Assembly (NCBI GenBank): GCA_018266775.1
Contig: JAFDZS010000008.1
Coordinates: forward strand, 62,001-126,000
Source of the DNA: Bacteroidota bacterium
GTDB lineage: Bacteria > Bacteroidota > Bacteroidia > Chitinophagales > Chitinophagaceae
DNA length: 64,000 nt
Direction: 5' to 3'
Numbering within the stretch: the first letter of the stretch is position 1; the number at the start of each line of letters is the position of its first letter. The position numbers and the translations under genes were made by a program. Positions 8,925-17,817 of this stretch are shown one piece after another. A model generated the notes under the pieces. It was not told the origin of the DNA. It did not search any database and saw only the letters and a program-made list of their open reading frames with translations.

Positions 8925-11135
8925 ATGACAAGGTGTACCTTTTTTATTCTTTTATTTTGTTGCTTAAGGGCAAGTGCGTTATGCCCTGTTGATACCATTA
9001 AGATTCCCATTCAGCGGCAGCGTTTTCACGACAAGATCAACGATGAACAAAAACTGCTGGATAAAGCAGATGGTAAACTGGATGATTTCATTAAAGTTTC
9101 TGCCAATGATGATATTAACCTGCAGGTTACCGATGCCATGCTGAGAAGGGTGGACGCACTGCAAATGGATATTGAGCGCAACGATAAAATTAAAGTGAAT
9201 AATGAAAAAGTGCGCTACCTCACTTACCTGGAAAGTATGGTGCGGAATTTCCGTAACGGTTGGAAACAAAACATCATTAAACCGATTTATGGCCCGTTAC
9301 TGCTGGATAATTTTGAGAAAATAATGACGGCTACTATTGATACGCTGAGCATGGTGCCCATTATTGAAAGTGCACCTTATGAAGTAAGCAATATACTGGT
9401 AGATATTTTTTCTAACAACATTGGTTACAGCGAAAGCAAAAACCTGGTGTACCTTAAATTTTGTGCACTGAACCCGGGCAAAATTTTAGAAACCATTGCG
9501 CCTTATGCCAAAGAACCTTTTGCAGACAGCCTGGTGGCTGTGGCCTGTAAAAACGATCCCACGCAACTATATACTTATTCTCTTGCAGCGCAAAGCACTA
9601 CAGGCAAACTCATCCGTTCCAGTAATAATGCACTGGTAAAAACGGTGGTGTCCATCAGCCAGCAGCCTGCCTCATTATTGTATTTCCCTTTTTTGGATGA
9701 TATAACGTCAGGTGTAAAAGTCATTGACAGTTTGAAAAAAATTATTGGGGATGGCGACCATCCTGCCGATAGTGTGGCCTACTTTAAATTATTGGTGCAA
9801 ACTGAAATGGTTTATTACAAACGCATGGTGAAAGGCGATACTGCCGTGGCATTTTTAGGCCCCAATGGTTTAAGGGATATGTTGCAGCGCAAAGCACTTG
9901 AAAATTTTATCAACCCTATTAATGAGCTGCACGAAAAACCGGAGAACATCAGGATGAAAGCCATTGATGATCTTGGCCCCGTAGACATTTATTATATGCT
10001 GATTATGGGTGAGGCCGATATTTATACCAGCAGTTATAAGCATAGCTTTAACCGCATGATACAACGCATGGGTAAAAAGCCTGCAACGGATTCTTTATTG
10101 CTTACCGTAAACTTCGATTATTTTAAGAAGTTTATTAAAATGGCCGCCAACTTCAACAAGCTGGATACTTTTTTAACCCTTATGCCGCCCTCCAGTGCTG
10201 AAGCACTTATGAAAGGTTTTGTAGGCAAACTGGAAGCCACCAATACTTTGGAAGATGCTGTTGATGTGGCGGATTGCTACAGCAGCATCAACAATAAAAA
10301 ACTGCAGGCCAACATCCTCAGTTATGTAAACGAAAATGAACAGCGTTGTATAAACAGTTTCAGCACAAGAGGCAAAGTAATTTATGGTTTACTGAAAACC
10401 ATTTTTCTTTCTGAAGACAGTACCAATAAAATTGATTTGAGTACCGCTATTGGCATACCCCCAATTTATAGTGTAGATATAAAATCTTTAATGGACGATA
10501 GTGGCCGTATTGTGCAGCAGGTATTTTTTTATGGCGATGAAGATGGTAAAAAATTCTTTCCTTCATTTGTCAATTCATTTTCGCCCAAAGACTGGAAAAG
10601 AAATGATACATATAAGGAGTGGGTGGAATTTAAGGCCAGCAAATCTAAAAACATAGTGTATGTAAACCGGCCGCTGGATAGTGATAAAAACCAGGACGAT
10701 TCTGCACAAATGCACCTTAATAATTACATGGGCAGGAACGATTTGGTTCCCTCTATTGTTACGCATCGTGGCCACAGTTACTGGCTGCCGGGCACCATGG
10801 CCCGTATGGCAGGCAACGCTAAAATTGTAGTGCTGGGCAGTTGCGGTGGCTATAAAAATTTAAGCAGGCTCATCAGTATTAATCCAGATGCGCATATCAT
10901 TTCCACCAAAGAAATTGGCACAGGCAATATCAACCAGGTAATCACGAATAAACTGAACCAGCAATTACTGTCTGGCAAAACCATCATCTGGAAAAATATG
11001 TGGGACGAACTATCGCAATATTTTGCCAAACAACCCAAAGAAATTAAAGAAGCCTGGGATGATTATGTTCCCCCATACAAAAACCTGGGCGCCATTTTTA
11101 TTAAAGCGTACAATAAAAAAATGGAAGCGGAGTAA
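8925..11135 (+). CDS. Large exported protein of unknown function with a possible caspase-fold His/Cys signature
   Basis: The 736-residue protein starts with a signal peptide (about residues 1-20, ending near ASALC). Most of it is alpha-helical with no domain I recognise. Near the C-terminus there are two strand-ending motifs: SIVTHRGHSYW (His614, His617) and IVVLGSCGGYKN (Cys640), followed by another strand (AHIISTKEIGTG). A strand ending in His-Gly/Gly-His and the next strand ending in a small residue plus Cys is the pattern of clan CD (caspase, gingipain, CHAT) peptidases, but the His-Cys distance of 23-26 residues is shorter than usual. It could equally be an inactive relative. I chose ATG 8925 over 8910 because the signal peptide starts there. 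It stands alone between divergent and co-directional neighbours. Confidence 0.7.
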   Translation: MTRCTFFILLFCCLRASALCPVDTIKIPIQRQRFHDKINDEQKLLDKADGKLDDFIKVSANDDINLQVTDAMLRRVDALQMDIERNDKIKVNNEKVRYLTYLESMVRNFRNGWKQNIIKPIYGPLLLDNFEKIMTATIDTLSMVPIIESAPYEVSNILVDIFSNNIGYSESKNLVYLKFCALNPGKILETIAPYAKEPFADSLVAVACKNDPTQLYTYSLAAQSTTGKLIRSSNNALVKTVVSISQQPASLLYFPFLDDITSGVKVIDSLKKIIGDGDHPADSVAYFKLLVQTEMVYYKRMVKGDTAVAFLGPNGLRDMLQRKALENFINPINELHEKPENIRMKAIDDLGPVDIYYMLIMGEADIYTSSYKHSFNRMIQRMGKKPATDSLLLTVNFDYFKKFIKMAANFNKLDTFLTLMPPSSAEALMKGFVGKLEATNTLEDAVDVADCYSSINNKKLQANILSYVNENEQRCINSFSTRGKVIYGLLKTIFLSEDSTNKIDLSTAIGIPPIYSVDIKSLMDDSGRIVQQVFFYGDEDGKKFFPSFVNSFSPKDWKRNDTYKEWVEFKASKSKNIVYVNRPLDSDKNQDDSAQMHLNNYMGRNDLVPSIVTHRGHSYWLPGTMARMAGNAKIVVLGSCGGYKNLSRLISINPDAHIISTKEIGTGNINQVITNKLNQQLLSGKTIIWKNMWDELSQYFAKQPKEIKEAWDDYVPPYKNLGAIFIKAYNKKMEAE

Positions 11136-11218
11136 GCGCTTTTTCCTTGCGTCATGCTTTCGGCTAACCGTTGATCCAAATTTTACCTTTCTCACAAAGC
11201 TGTAACTGCAAAACCGGC

Positions 11219-11226
11219 TACCTTTG
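11219..11226 (+). promoter_or_regulatory. -7 box TACCTTTG, 4 nt before the ABC transporter start
   Basis: TACCTTTG matches TAnnTTTG and is followed by exactly four bases (CTTT) and ATG. With a transcription start about 4-5 nt after the box, the mRNA would begin at or next to the start codon. No convincing -33 TTG is seen. Confidence 0.5.
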
Positions 11227-11230
11227 CTTT

Positions 11231-13039
11231 ATGAGTGAAACGGGTGCCAAAAAAAAACTGTTCAATTTTTCATTACTGCGCAGGATATTTTATTTTGCCA
11301 AACCTTACCGGGGTAAATTTTACGGGTCGCTGATCTTATCTGTACTACTGGCTGTTATTGCACCCATACGCCCTTACCTTATTCAATTAACCATTAATGA
11401 TGGTATTAAAGGCAAAGCCGCACATTTCCTCAACGTAACGGGCGGTTTTATTATTGAAGTCACCATTATACAAATTGTGTTATTGCTGATAGAAACAATT
11501 TGCCGTTTCTATTTCAGTTTCAGTACAGCATCGTTAGGGCAAAGTGTGGTGAAGGACCTGCGCATTACCACTTACAATAAAATCCTGCACCTGAACCTGG
11601 GTCAGTTTGATAAAACACCCATCGGCACATTAACCACACGAACCATTAATGATATCGAATCGATCAATGATGTGTTTAGTGATGGGTTGATCCCGATTAT
11701 TGCCGACCTGCTTTCCATCGTGTCTGTACTTACTTATATGTTTTATGTAAGCCCCGAGCTTACCTTGATTTCGCTGGCGCCGTTTCCAATTTTGATCATT
11801 GCCACTTATTTTTTTAAAGAGACTGTAAACAAATCATTCATACAGGTACGTAATGCGGTGGCTGCGCTGAATGCATTTGTGCAGGAACACATTACCGGCA
11901 TGAGCGTGGTGCAGGCTTTTGCAGCAGAAGACAAAGAGTTTAAAAAATTCAACGCCATTAATAAAGATCACCGCAATGCCAATATCAAAGCGATTTTTGC
12001 GTATTCCGTTTTCTTTCCGGTGGTGGAATTGGTGATGGCTGTTTCTATCGGATTATTGGTATGGAAGGCAGCGCATAATGCGGAGTTTATTAAAGATGCT
12101 GATCTAAAAGAACAATCCGCAGGTATTATTACATCTTTCATTATTTGTTTAAACTTATTGTTCCGCCCGCTGCGGGTAATTGCCGATAAGTTCAACGTAT
12201 TACAAATGGGTATGATTGCCAGCGAAAGAGTGTTTAAAGTTTTAGACAATACGGATACGGCCAGCAATAATGGTACATTTTCTCCCGCAACCATAAAAGG
12301 CAAAGTGGAATTTGACCAGGTATCGTTTGCTTATATTGATGAGCAGTATGTGCTGAAGAATATTTCTTTCACCATCAACCCCGGTGAAACTTTGGCCATT
12401 GTGGGCCATACCGGCAGTGGCAAAACATCCATCATCAGTTTATTGAACAGGCTGTACCATATTCAGAAGGGCACTATAAAAATTGATGATGCCAATATTG
12501 AAGCGTATTCATTGGATGCATTGCGCAGCCATATTGGTGTGGTGCTGCAGGATGTGTTCCTTTTTAGCGGTTCAGTATTGGATAATGTAACGCTGCGCAA
12601 TCCTGATATTGTTAAGGAAGATGTGATCCGTGCGGCAAAGCTGATCGGTATTCACGATTTCATTATGCAATTGCCCGGCAACTATGATTATAATGTGATG
12701 GAACGTGGCGCCACACTTTCTTTAGGGCAACGGCAATTGTTGTCTTTTGTAAGGGCATTATTATACAACCCTTCTATTTTAATACTGGATGAAGCCACTT
12801 CATCTGTTGATACCGAAAGTGAAAACCTGATCCAGCATGCTATTGATACGCTCATTACCGGCCGCACTTCTATTGTTATTGCCCACCGCCTGAGCACCAT
12901 CCGCAAAGCCAGTAAAATACTGGTGCTGGACAAAGGAGAAATTAAAGAAGTGGGCACCCACGAAGAACTGCTGGCTAAACAGGGCTTTTACTACCAGTTG
13001 CACCGCATGCAGTTTGAAAAGAAGCTGAAAATGGCGTAA
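11231..13039 (+). CDS. ABC transporter, fused permease and ATPase (MsbA-like exporter)
   Basis: The 602-residue half-transporter has six membrane helices (about residues 20-325) and a C-terminal nucleotide-binding domain: Walker A GHTGSGKTS, Q-loop in VVLQDVFLFSG, signature LSLGQRQLL, Walker B ILILDEATSSVD and H-loop IAHRLSTI. All catalytic residues are present. It should work as a homodimer in the inner membrane exporting lipids, lipid-linked precursors or drugs. I chose ATG 11231 (MSETGAKKK), because a longer frame from 11171 would translate through the promoter box. It is followed 9 nt later by the small ORF of the nucleotidyltransferase pair, which has its own -7 box overlapping this stop codon. 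Confidence 0.93.
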   Translation: MSETGAKKKLFNFSLLRRIFYFAKPYRGKFYGSLILSVLLAVIAPIRPYLIQLTINDGIKGKAAHFLNVTGGFIIEVTIIQIVLLLIETICRFYFSFSTASLGQSVVKDLRITTYNKILHLNLGQFDKTPIGTLTTRTINDIESINDVFSDGLIPIIADLLSIVSVLTYMFYVSPELTLISLAPFPILIIATYFFKETVNKSFIQVRNAVAALNAFVQEHITGMSVVQAFAAEDKEFKKFNAINKDHRNANIKAIFAYSVFFPVVELVMAVSIGLLVWKAAHNAEFIKDADLKEQSAGIITSFIICLNLLFRPLRVIADKFNVLQMGMIASERVFKVLDNTDTASNNGTFSPATIKGKVEFDQVSFAYIDEQYVLKNISFTINPGETLAIVGHTGSGKTSIISLLNRLYHIQKGTIKIDDANIEAYSLDALRSHIGVVLQDVFLFSGSVLDNVTLRNPDIVKEDVIRAAKLIGIHDFIMQLPGNYDYNVMERGATLSLGQRQLLSFVRALLYNPSILILDEATSSVDTESENLIQHAIDTLITGRTSIVIAHRLSTIRKASKILVLDKGEIKEVGTHEELLAKQGFYYQLHRMQFEKKLKMA

Positions 13040-13044
13040 ATTTG
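13037..13044 (+). promoter_or_regulatory. -7 box TAAATTTG overlapping the ABC transporter stop codon
   Basis: TAAATTTG matches TAnnTTTG; its first three bases are the TAA stop of the ABC gene. Exactly four bases (AACT) separate it from the ATG at 13049, so the downstream message may be leaderless. No -33 element was recognised. Confidence 0.45.
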
Positions 13045-13048
13045 AACT

Positions 13049-13234
13049 ATGCAAAATGCGGCCGTTACAACATATCATTCACGCGAAGCACTTGAGCAGT
13101 CAAGACTCCTTAAAGCCGCTCAAACACCTTACACAGAGCGGTTCCATATTTTGATGAAATTGATTAAAGTGTCAAAAATGATTAGTAATGCCCGTATAAT
13201 TTCCGCTCCGCAACTTCCTAAAGAGAATGGATAA
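13049..13234 (+). CDS. 61-residue hypothetical protein, possible antidote partner of the nucleotidyltransferase
   Basis: I do not recognise a family. The protein is 61 residues, basic, with a likely helix in TERFHILMKLIKVSKMIS and no signal peptide. Its stop codon overlaps the nucleotidyltransferase start by one base (TAATG), which argues for translational coupling and a shared role. A small protein directly before a stand-alone nucleotidyltransferase is the layout of MNT/HEPN- and AbiE-like toxin-antitoxin pairs, but here the small protein shows no HEPN motif (RxxxxH), so the assignment as antitoxin or accessory is inference. It could also be a short DNA-binding protein. Confidence 0.6.
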   Translation: MQNAAVTTYHSREALEQSRLLKAAQTPYTERFHILMKLIKVSKMISNARIISAPQLPKENG

Positions 13235-13713
13235 TGGATGTATTTGACGAAGATATACTTTCACTCTGGAGATGTCTGCAGCAAAGCCAGGTAAGGTATA
13301 TTATGATTGGCGGATTTGCCACCAACCTTCATGGATTTAGCCGTGCCACCAACGACATTGATATTTGGATTGAAGACAACTTGCCCAACCGGAAAAATTT
13401 GCGCAAGGCTTTGAAAGATCAGGGGTCTGGTGATTACGATGTAATAGAAACTATGGATTTTATTCCCGGCTGGACAGATTTTCAGCTCAACATGGGCTTC
13501 AAACTTGATATCATGACAAGGGTTAAAGGTTTGGAGCATATCGGGTTTGAAGAATGCTATAAGTATTCTGTGGTGGCAGAAATTGAAGGTGTTGAAGTAA
13601 GGTTTCTCCATTATAATCACCTGATAACCTGTAAAAAGGCGGCTGGACGTACCAAAGATTTACTTGATGTGGAAGAACTGGAAAAAATTCACCAGGCATC
13701 AAAAGACAAATAA
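13234..13713 (+). CDS. Nucleotidyltransferase-fold protein (AbiEii/MNT-like)
   Basis: The 159-residue protein carries the polymerase-beta type nucleotidyltransferase core: MIGGFATNLHGFSRATNDIDIW, giving GG at 26-27 and the metal-binding Asp41 and Asp43, and a probable third carboxylate Asp92 in KLDIMTRV. The triad looks complete, so the enzyme is probably active. Related small enzymes transfer nucleotides to proteins or to tRNA and act as toxins or antitoxins. The start overlaps the stop of the 61-residue gene, so the two are coupled. It is followed by the atpB promoter, with no mobile element nearby. A role in toxin-antitoxin or phage defence is inferred from family and layout only. Confidence 0.75.
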   Translation: MDVFDEDILSLWRCLQQSQVRYIMIGGFATNLHGFSRATNDIDIWIEDNLPNRKNLRKALKDQGSGDYDVIETMDFIPGWTDFQLNMGFKLDIMTRVKGLEHIGFEECYKYSVVAEIEGVEVRFLHYNHLITCKKAAGRTKDLLDVEELEKIHQASKDK

Positions 13714-13760
13714 GCCACTAAATTCTTACTCCACTATTTTTAATTTACACCCTCTCACGT

Positions 13761-13768
13761 TATCTTTG
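13761..13768 (+). promoter_or_regulatory. -7 box TATCTTTG upstream of atpB
   Basis: TATCTTTG matches the Bacteroidota -7 consensus and ends 20 nt before the atpB ATG, giving a leader of about 15 nt for the atpBEFH transcript. No -33 TTG was found at the expected distance. Confidence 0.5.
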
Positions 13769-13788
13769 CGCCAAAATTCGGGATTTGT

Positions 13789-14919
13789 ATGCTTGAAAAG
13801 GGATTAAAATCGTTACTGGTACTGGCTTTCAGCCTGTTTTTAACCATCAATTCAACTTCAGTTTTTGCACAGGGTAAAGAGAATACTGAACCCGCAAAAA
13901 AAGAAGAAGGCAAACTGAACATCAAAGAAGTCATCTTTGGCCACGTTTCAGATGCGCATGAATTTCATTTTTTCTCCATTCATCATACCGATGGTACAGA
14001 AACAGCAGTTGCCATTCCACTGCCCGTGATCCTCTACTCCCCTCAAAATGGGTTTTCTTTTTTCATGTATTCCAAATTTGAAGAAGAAAAAGTGGTGGAC
14101 GGTTACCAGCTGGATGGCGAGAAAATTGTAGCTGCAGACGGATCAGATGTGTACGATTTCTCCTTAACCCGTAACGTAGTGCAAATGATGCTGGCGCTGA
14201 TCTTATTAGTGTGGATCATGACCAGTATTGCCAAAAAATATAAAAGCGGCCAGGGTGTAACATCTGCCCCCAAAGGCATGCAGGCCGTAATGGAACCCGT
14301 TATTGCTTTTGTAAGAGATGAAGTGGCTGTACCCAACTTAGGTTATAAAGCCAATAAATATTTGCCCTACCTGCTTACCATTTTCTTTTTCATTCTTATT
14401 AATAATATTATCGGCCTTATTCCGGGTTCTGCCAATGTAACCGGCAATATTGCCTTTACATTGGTAATGGGTGTGATATCTTTTATTGTTACCTTATTCA
14501 GCAGCAATAAACATTACTGGACGCATATCTTCAATCCTCCCGGTGTGCCATTGGGCGTTAAGTTTATTTTAGTACCGGTGGAGTTTTTGAGTATGTTCTT
14601 AAAGCCGTTTTCATTGATCATCCGTTTGTTTGCCAATATGATTGCCGGCCACATCATCATCATTTGCCTGGTGTCGCTGATCTTCATTTTTGCAGATAAA
14701 ATGGGCACTGGTGCCGGTTGGGGAGCGTCGCCATTATCACTCGCTTTTACCATCTTCATTTATTTTATTGAAGTACTGGTGGCTTTTTTACAGGCATTCA
14801 TCTTTGCAGCATTAACAGCGGTTTTAATTGGCAGTGCTGTTGAAGGCGATCACAGTCATGATGCACACGATGCACACCGCCACGGACATGAATTACCCGA
14901 CGATGCGGTAATCATTTAA
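13789..14919 (+). CDS. atpB: F-type ATP synthase subunit a
   Basis: The 376-residue protein is much longer than E. coli subunit a (271). It starts with a signal-peptide-like segment ending near VFAQG, then about 110 residues that should be periplasmic (with SIHHTDGTETA), then the membrane core. The essential Arg region is LKPFSLIIRLFANMIAGH, the proton-path helix signature. The tail is His/Asp-rich (GDHSHDAHDAHRHGHE). The long N-terminal domain is common in Bacteroidota; its function is not established. It is first of four genes (atpB-E-F-H), with atpE 34 nt downstream. Confidence 0.96.
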   Translation: MLEKGLKSLLVLAFSLFLTINSTSVFAQGKENTEPAKKEEGKLNIKEVIFGHVSDAHEFHFFSIHHTDGTETAVAIPLPVILYSPQNGFSFFMYSKFEEEKVVDGYQLDGEKIVAADGSDVYDFSLTRNVVQMMLALILLVWIMTSIAKKYKSGQGVTSAPKGMQAVMEPVIAFVRDEVAVPNLGYKANKYLPYLLTIFFFILINNIIGLIPGSANVTGNIAFTLVMGVISFIVTLFSSNKHYWTHIFNPPGVPLGVKFILVPVEFLSMFLKPFSLIIRLFANMIAGHIIIICLVSLIFIFADKMGTGAGWGASPLSLAFTIFIYFIEVLVAFLQAFIFAALTAVLIGSAVEGDHSHDAHDAHRHGHELPDDAVII

Positions 14920-14938
14920 CAAAGGAATTTTTAATTAA

Positions 14939-15202
<264 letters not shown>

Positions 15203-15227
15203 TCCCTTCAGCCTTGCACAAATTTTT

Positions 15228-15260
15228 ACTGCATCCAATGCACAGGGCAAAGGATGCAGT
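15228..15260 (+). other. Intercistronic hairpin between atpE and atpF
   Basis: Perfect 9-bp stem ACTGCATCC / GGATGCAGT with a 15-nt loop, 25 nt after the atpE stop, followed by an AT-rich stretch that is too weak to be a full terminator. It could protect the 3' end of an atpBE message or attenuate transcription, raising subunit c relative to atpF and atpH. Confidence 0.6.
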
Positions 15261-15342
15261 ATTTTAAATTTCTAACCGGTTATTTTTAAGAAGACAATTC
15301 AAGTACTGGCGGAGCAAAACCGTTACGCACAAAACCAATTAT

Positions 15343-15858
15343 ATGACAGCATATTTTTTAGAGATTCCTTTATTATCACCAGCGCTCGGTTTATTATTCT
15401 GGACCCTGGTAGCTTTTCTCATCGTGTTTTTTATTTTGAGAAAATTTGCATGGCCTGCTATCACCAAAGGTTTGCAGGACAGGGAAACATCCATTACCGA
15501 AGCATTGGCCACTGCTGAAAAAGTAAAACTGGAAATGGCCCAGTTAAAAAATGATAATGAAGTTTTATTGGCCAAAGCCCGTGAGGAAAGAGCTGCATTA
15601 CTGAAAGAAGCTAAAGAAACTAAAGACAAGATCGTCAACGAAGCAAAAGACGAAGCAAAAGTACAGGCTGCTAAAATCATTGCCGATGCACATGCCAGCA
15701 TTCAGCAACAAAAAATGGCTGCTTTAACTGATCTGAAAAACCAGATCGGTAACTTAGTTATTGAAACCAGCGAAAAAGTACTGCGTAAAGAATTAAGCAA
15801 TAAAGCTGAACAGGAATCTTACATTAAAACGCTTGCTTCAGAAGTGAAATTGAACTAA
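15343..15858 (+). CDS. atpF: F-type ATP synthase subunit b
   Basis: The 171-residue protein has one N-terminal membrane helix (about residues 12-30) with LLFWTLVAFLIVFFILRKF, then a long charged helix rich in Ala, Lys and Glu (about 40-165) that forms the peripheral stalk dimer. Length and form are normal for the family. It lies 140 nt after atpE, a wide gap for this operon, and 87 nt before atpH, with an AT-rich palindrome in the second gap. Confidence 0.95.
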   Translation: MTAYFLEIPLLSPALGLLFWTLVAFLIVFFILRKFAWPAITKGLQDRETSITEALATAEKVKLEMAQLKNDNEVLLAKAREERAALLKEAKETKDKIVNEAKDEAKVQAAKIIADAHASIQQQKMAALTDLKNQIGNLVIETSEKVLRKELSNKAEQESYIKTLASEVKLN

Positions 15859-15938
15859 TGTGCATATTTGCAAATATGCCATTGAAGTAAACAACGCTGT
15901 CAAAGTTGGCACATTTGCACATCTTCTCATTTGCAAAT
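15859..15938. repeat. Extragenic palindrome of ATTTGCA(A/C) units between atpF and atpH
   Basis: The left arm (15859-15880) and right arm (15908-15938) are both made of degenerate ATTTGCAA/ATTTGCAC units in opposite sense, separated by 27 nt. The arms could pair as a long stem in mRNA. Same architecture, with different units, as the elements near 20007, 23802, 31905 and 33523. Confidence 0.6.
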
Positions 15939-15945
15939 TTAAAAT

Positions 15946-16509
15946 ATGAATAATCCACGTTTAGCAGGCAGGTACGCCAAAAGTTTACTGGACCTGGCTT
16001 TGGAACAAAACCAAGTGCCCGCTGTATATGCCGATATGAAATGGCTGCAAAGTGTTTGCAGTACCAACCGGGATTTTGTAAATGTATTGAGCAGCCCCAT
16101 CATTAAAGCTGATAAAAAACAGGTTATACTGAATGCAGTAACCAATGGAAGGGTTTCTGCACTCACCAGTGCTTTTATTGATTTACTGGTAAAGAAAACC
16201 AGGGAAAGCAACCTGCAGGAAATTGTACATGCTTTTATTGACCAGTACAACAGCATGAACAATATTCAAAAAGTTAAGATCACTACTGCGGCTCCACTTA
16301 CAGATAACCTGAAAGAAGAGATCATGAAAAATGTGAAAGCAGCTTTACCCGGCAAAAGTTTTGAAATTGAAACTGCAATAAAAGATGAACTGATTGGCGG
16401 CTTTATTGTAGAAACCAGCGGCCAATTGGTAGACGCTTCCATTTTGAGAGATTTGAAAGACATTAAAAAACAATTCATGGATAACGAGTTTATTCATCGT
16501 ATCCGCTAA
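15946..16509 (+). CDS. atpH: F-type ATP synthase subunit delta
   Basis: The 187-residue protein has the OSCP/delta form: an N-terminal helical bundle (RLAGRYAKSLLDLALEQ at the start) and a C-terminal domain with VKITTAAPLTDNLKEEI and DELIGGFIVETSGQLVDASI, the conserved family signature. It connects the F1 head to the b-subunit stalk. In most bacteria atpA and atpG follow directly; here a strong terminator and a convergent acyltransferase gene follow, so the F1 catalytic genes must be elsewhere. Confidence 0.95.
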   Translation: MNNPRLAGRYAKSLLDLALEQNQVPAVYADMKWLQSVCSTNRDFVNVLSSPIIKADKKQVILNAVTNGRVSALTSAFIDLLVKKTRESNLQEIVHAFIDQYNSMNNIQKVKITTAAPLTDNLKEEIMKNVKAALPGKSFEIETAIKDELIGGFIVETSGQLVDASILRDLKDIKKQFMDNEFIHRIR

Positions 16510-16529
16510 TTACATCTTTATAAAATAAA

Positions 16530-16560
16530 AAAGCGCTTCAGTAACTGAAGCGCTTTTTTT
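16530..16560. terminator. Bidirectional terminator after atpH
   Basis: Perfect stem AGCGCTTCA / TGAAGCGCT with loop GTAAC, flanked by an A-run on the left and a T-run on the right. It serves atpH on the plus strand and the acyltransferase gene on the minus strand. Confidence 0.92.
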
Positions 16561-16575
16561 ATGGTAACACTATCA

Positions 16576-17739
16576 TCACTTATTTTTCGGCTTGCCCATA
16601 AATCGTTTGGTTAACCATTTCCTTACCGGTTCATCATACCATTTAGCGCAGGCATACGCCACCAACAGGCTGATTACAAAAACTACTGCAGCACCCAGCA
16701 CCAGCATGGTAAATCCATTGGCGGTTGTACCATCAGTGTATTGTTTATGATGCGCCACCCATGCCATGTATGTATAAATAAAGGGATAATGAATGATGTA
16801 CAGCGGGTAAGAAATATCACCCAAAAATTTACTGAGTGTTGATGAAAATTTTCCATTTATTGCTCCACTGGCACCCATATACACAATCAACGGGAAAATA
16901 AAAATAATACTCAGCGAATCGTACAGTCCATTCATCCAAACATGTTCACTGGTGCCAATTCTCGGTATGGCCAGCACTAATGCAAGCAAAATACTGCACC
17001 AAAAAAATGCATTGCGGATCGATCCGGGTTTTGTTATTCTTGATAACAACAACCCTGCTAAAAATGGATACAATAACCGTGTTATACCAATACGCAATTG
17101 TGCAGGCTCCAGCGACCAGCCGCCAATAACATCGCCTTGTGTGCCAAATGCGGCTAAATGAATTAATGCCGCACCAGCAACCAGCACTAACACAGCCAAT
17201 ACAGTTTTGGAAAGATGACGGAAAATAAGTGCATATAAAATGTTTGCCACATACTCAAAAAACAATGACCATGCCGGGCCATCCAGCGGGTGCATTTCCT
17301 GCCAGCCCCTGATGTCCATTGAAACGGGCAAGGGCAATAAAGTAAAGCCAACCAGCATCACCAGCAACATTTTCCAAACCGGTACCGCACTGATATGATT
17401 AAAAAATTCGCAATCCTGGAAATAAAACATCATACCACCAATAAGCATACCCGCAATAATCATGGGATGCAAACGGATAAGCCTTCTTTTGAAAAATCCA
17501 CCCAAACTCATTTTTCCCCAGCGGTCATCATACGCATAGCCAATTACGAAACCGGATAGCAGGAAGAAAAAATCCACTGCCATGTAACCATGGTTAATGA
17601 TTTGTTTGGAATGATCGCCACCGGTAAATGTTTCTAACAAATGAAACAGCACCACCATTATGGCGGCCACGCCACGCAATGCATCGAGTATGGGATAATG
17701 TTTTTTACTGTCGGAAAATACAGAAGCGCTGGTATTCAT
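16576..17739 (-). CDS. Membrane acyltransferase (acyltransferase 3 / OafA-like)
   Basis: The 387-residue protein has about ten hydrophobic helices. The N-terminus reads ILDALRGVAAIMVVLFHLLE, the family hallmark with the conserved Arg and the catalytic His in the first membrane segment, followed by DFFFLLSGFVIGYAYDD. Members move acetyl or other acyl groups onto surface polysaccharides, lipid A, peptidoglycan or small molecules. There is no fused SGNH domain. It stands alone between the atpH terminator and the MBL hydrolase gene, so the substrate cannot be guessed. Confidence 0.9.
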   Translation of the reverse strand: MNTSASVFSDSKKHYPILDALRGVAAIMVVLFHLLETFTGGDHSKQIINHGYMAVDFFFLLSGFVIGYAYDDRWGKMSLGGFFKRRLIRLHPMIIAGMLIGGMMFYFQDCEFFNHISAVPVWKMLLVMLVGFTLLPLPVSMDIRGWQEMHPLDGPAWSLFFEYVANILYALIFRHLSKTVLAVLVLVAGAALIHLAAFGTQGDVIGGWSLEPAQLRIGITRLLYPFLAGLLLSRITKPGSIRNAFFWCSILLALVLAIPRIGTSEHVWMNGLYDSLSIIFIFPLIVYMGASGAINGKFSSTLSKFLGDISYPLYIIHYPFIYTYMAWVAHHKQYTDGTTANGFTMLVLGAAVVFVISLLVAYACAKWYDEPVRKWLTKRFMGKPKNK

Positions 17740-17817
17740 GTGCAGCAGGTTTCATTAGCAAGTTAATGCTACAATTTACTGAACATTGAAGAATAATGAT
17801 GCAGGAATTTAATGTAA

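Noticed and set aside
13049..13713. HEPN-MNT toxin-antitoxin pair
   Set aside because: The small partner has no RxxxxH motif and only 61 residues, so HEPN cannot be claimed; kept only as a possible pair.
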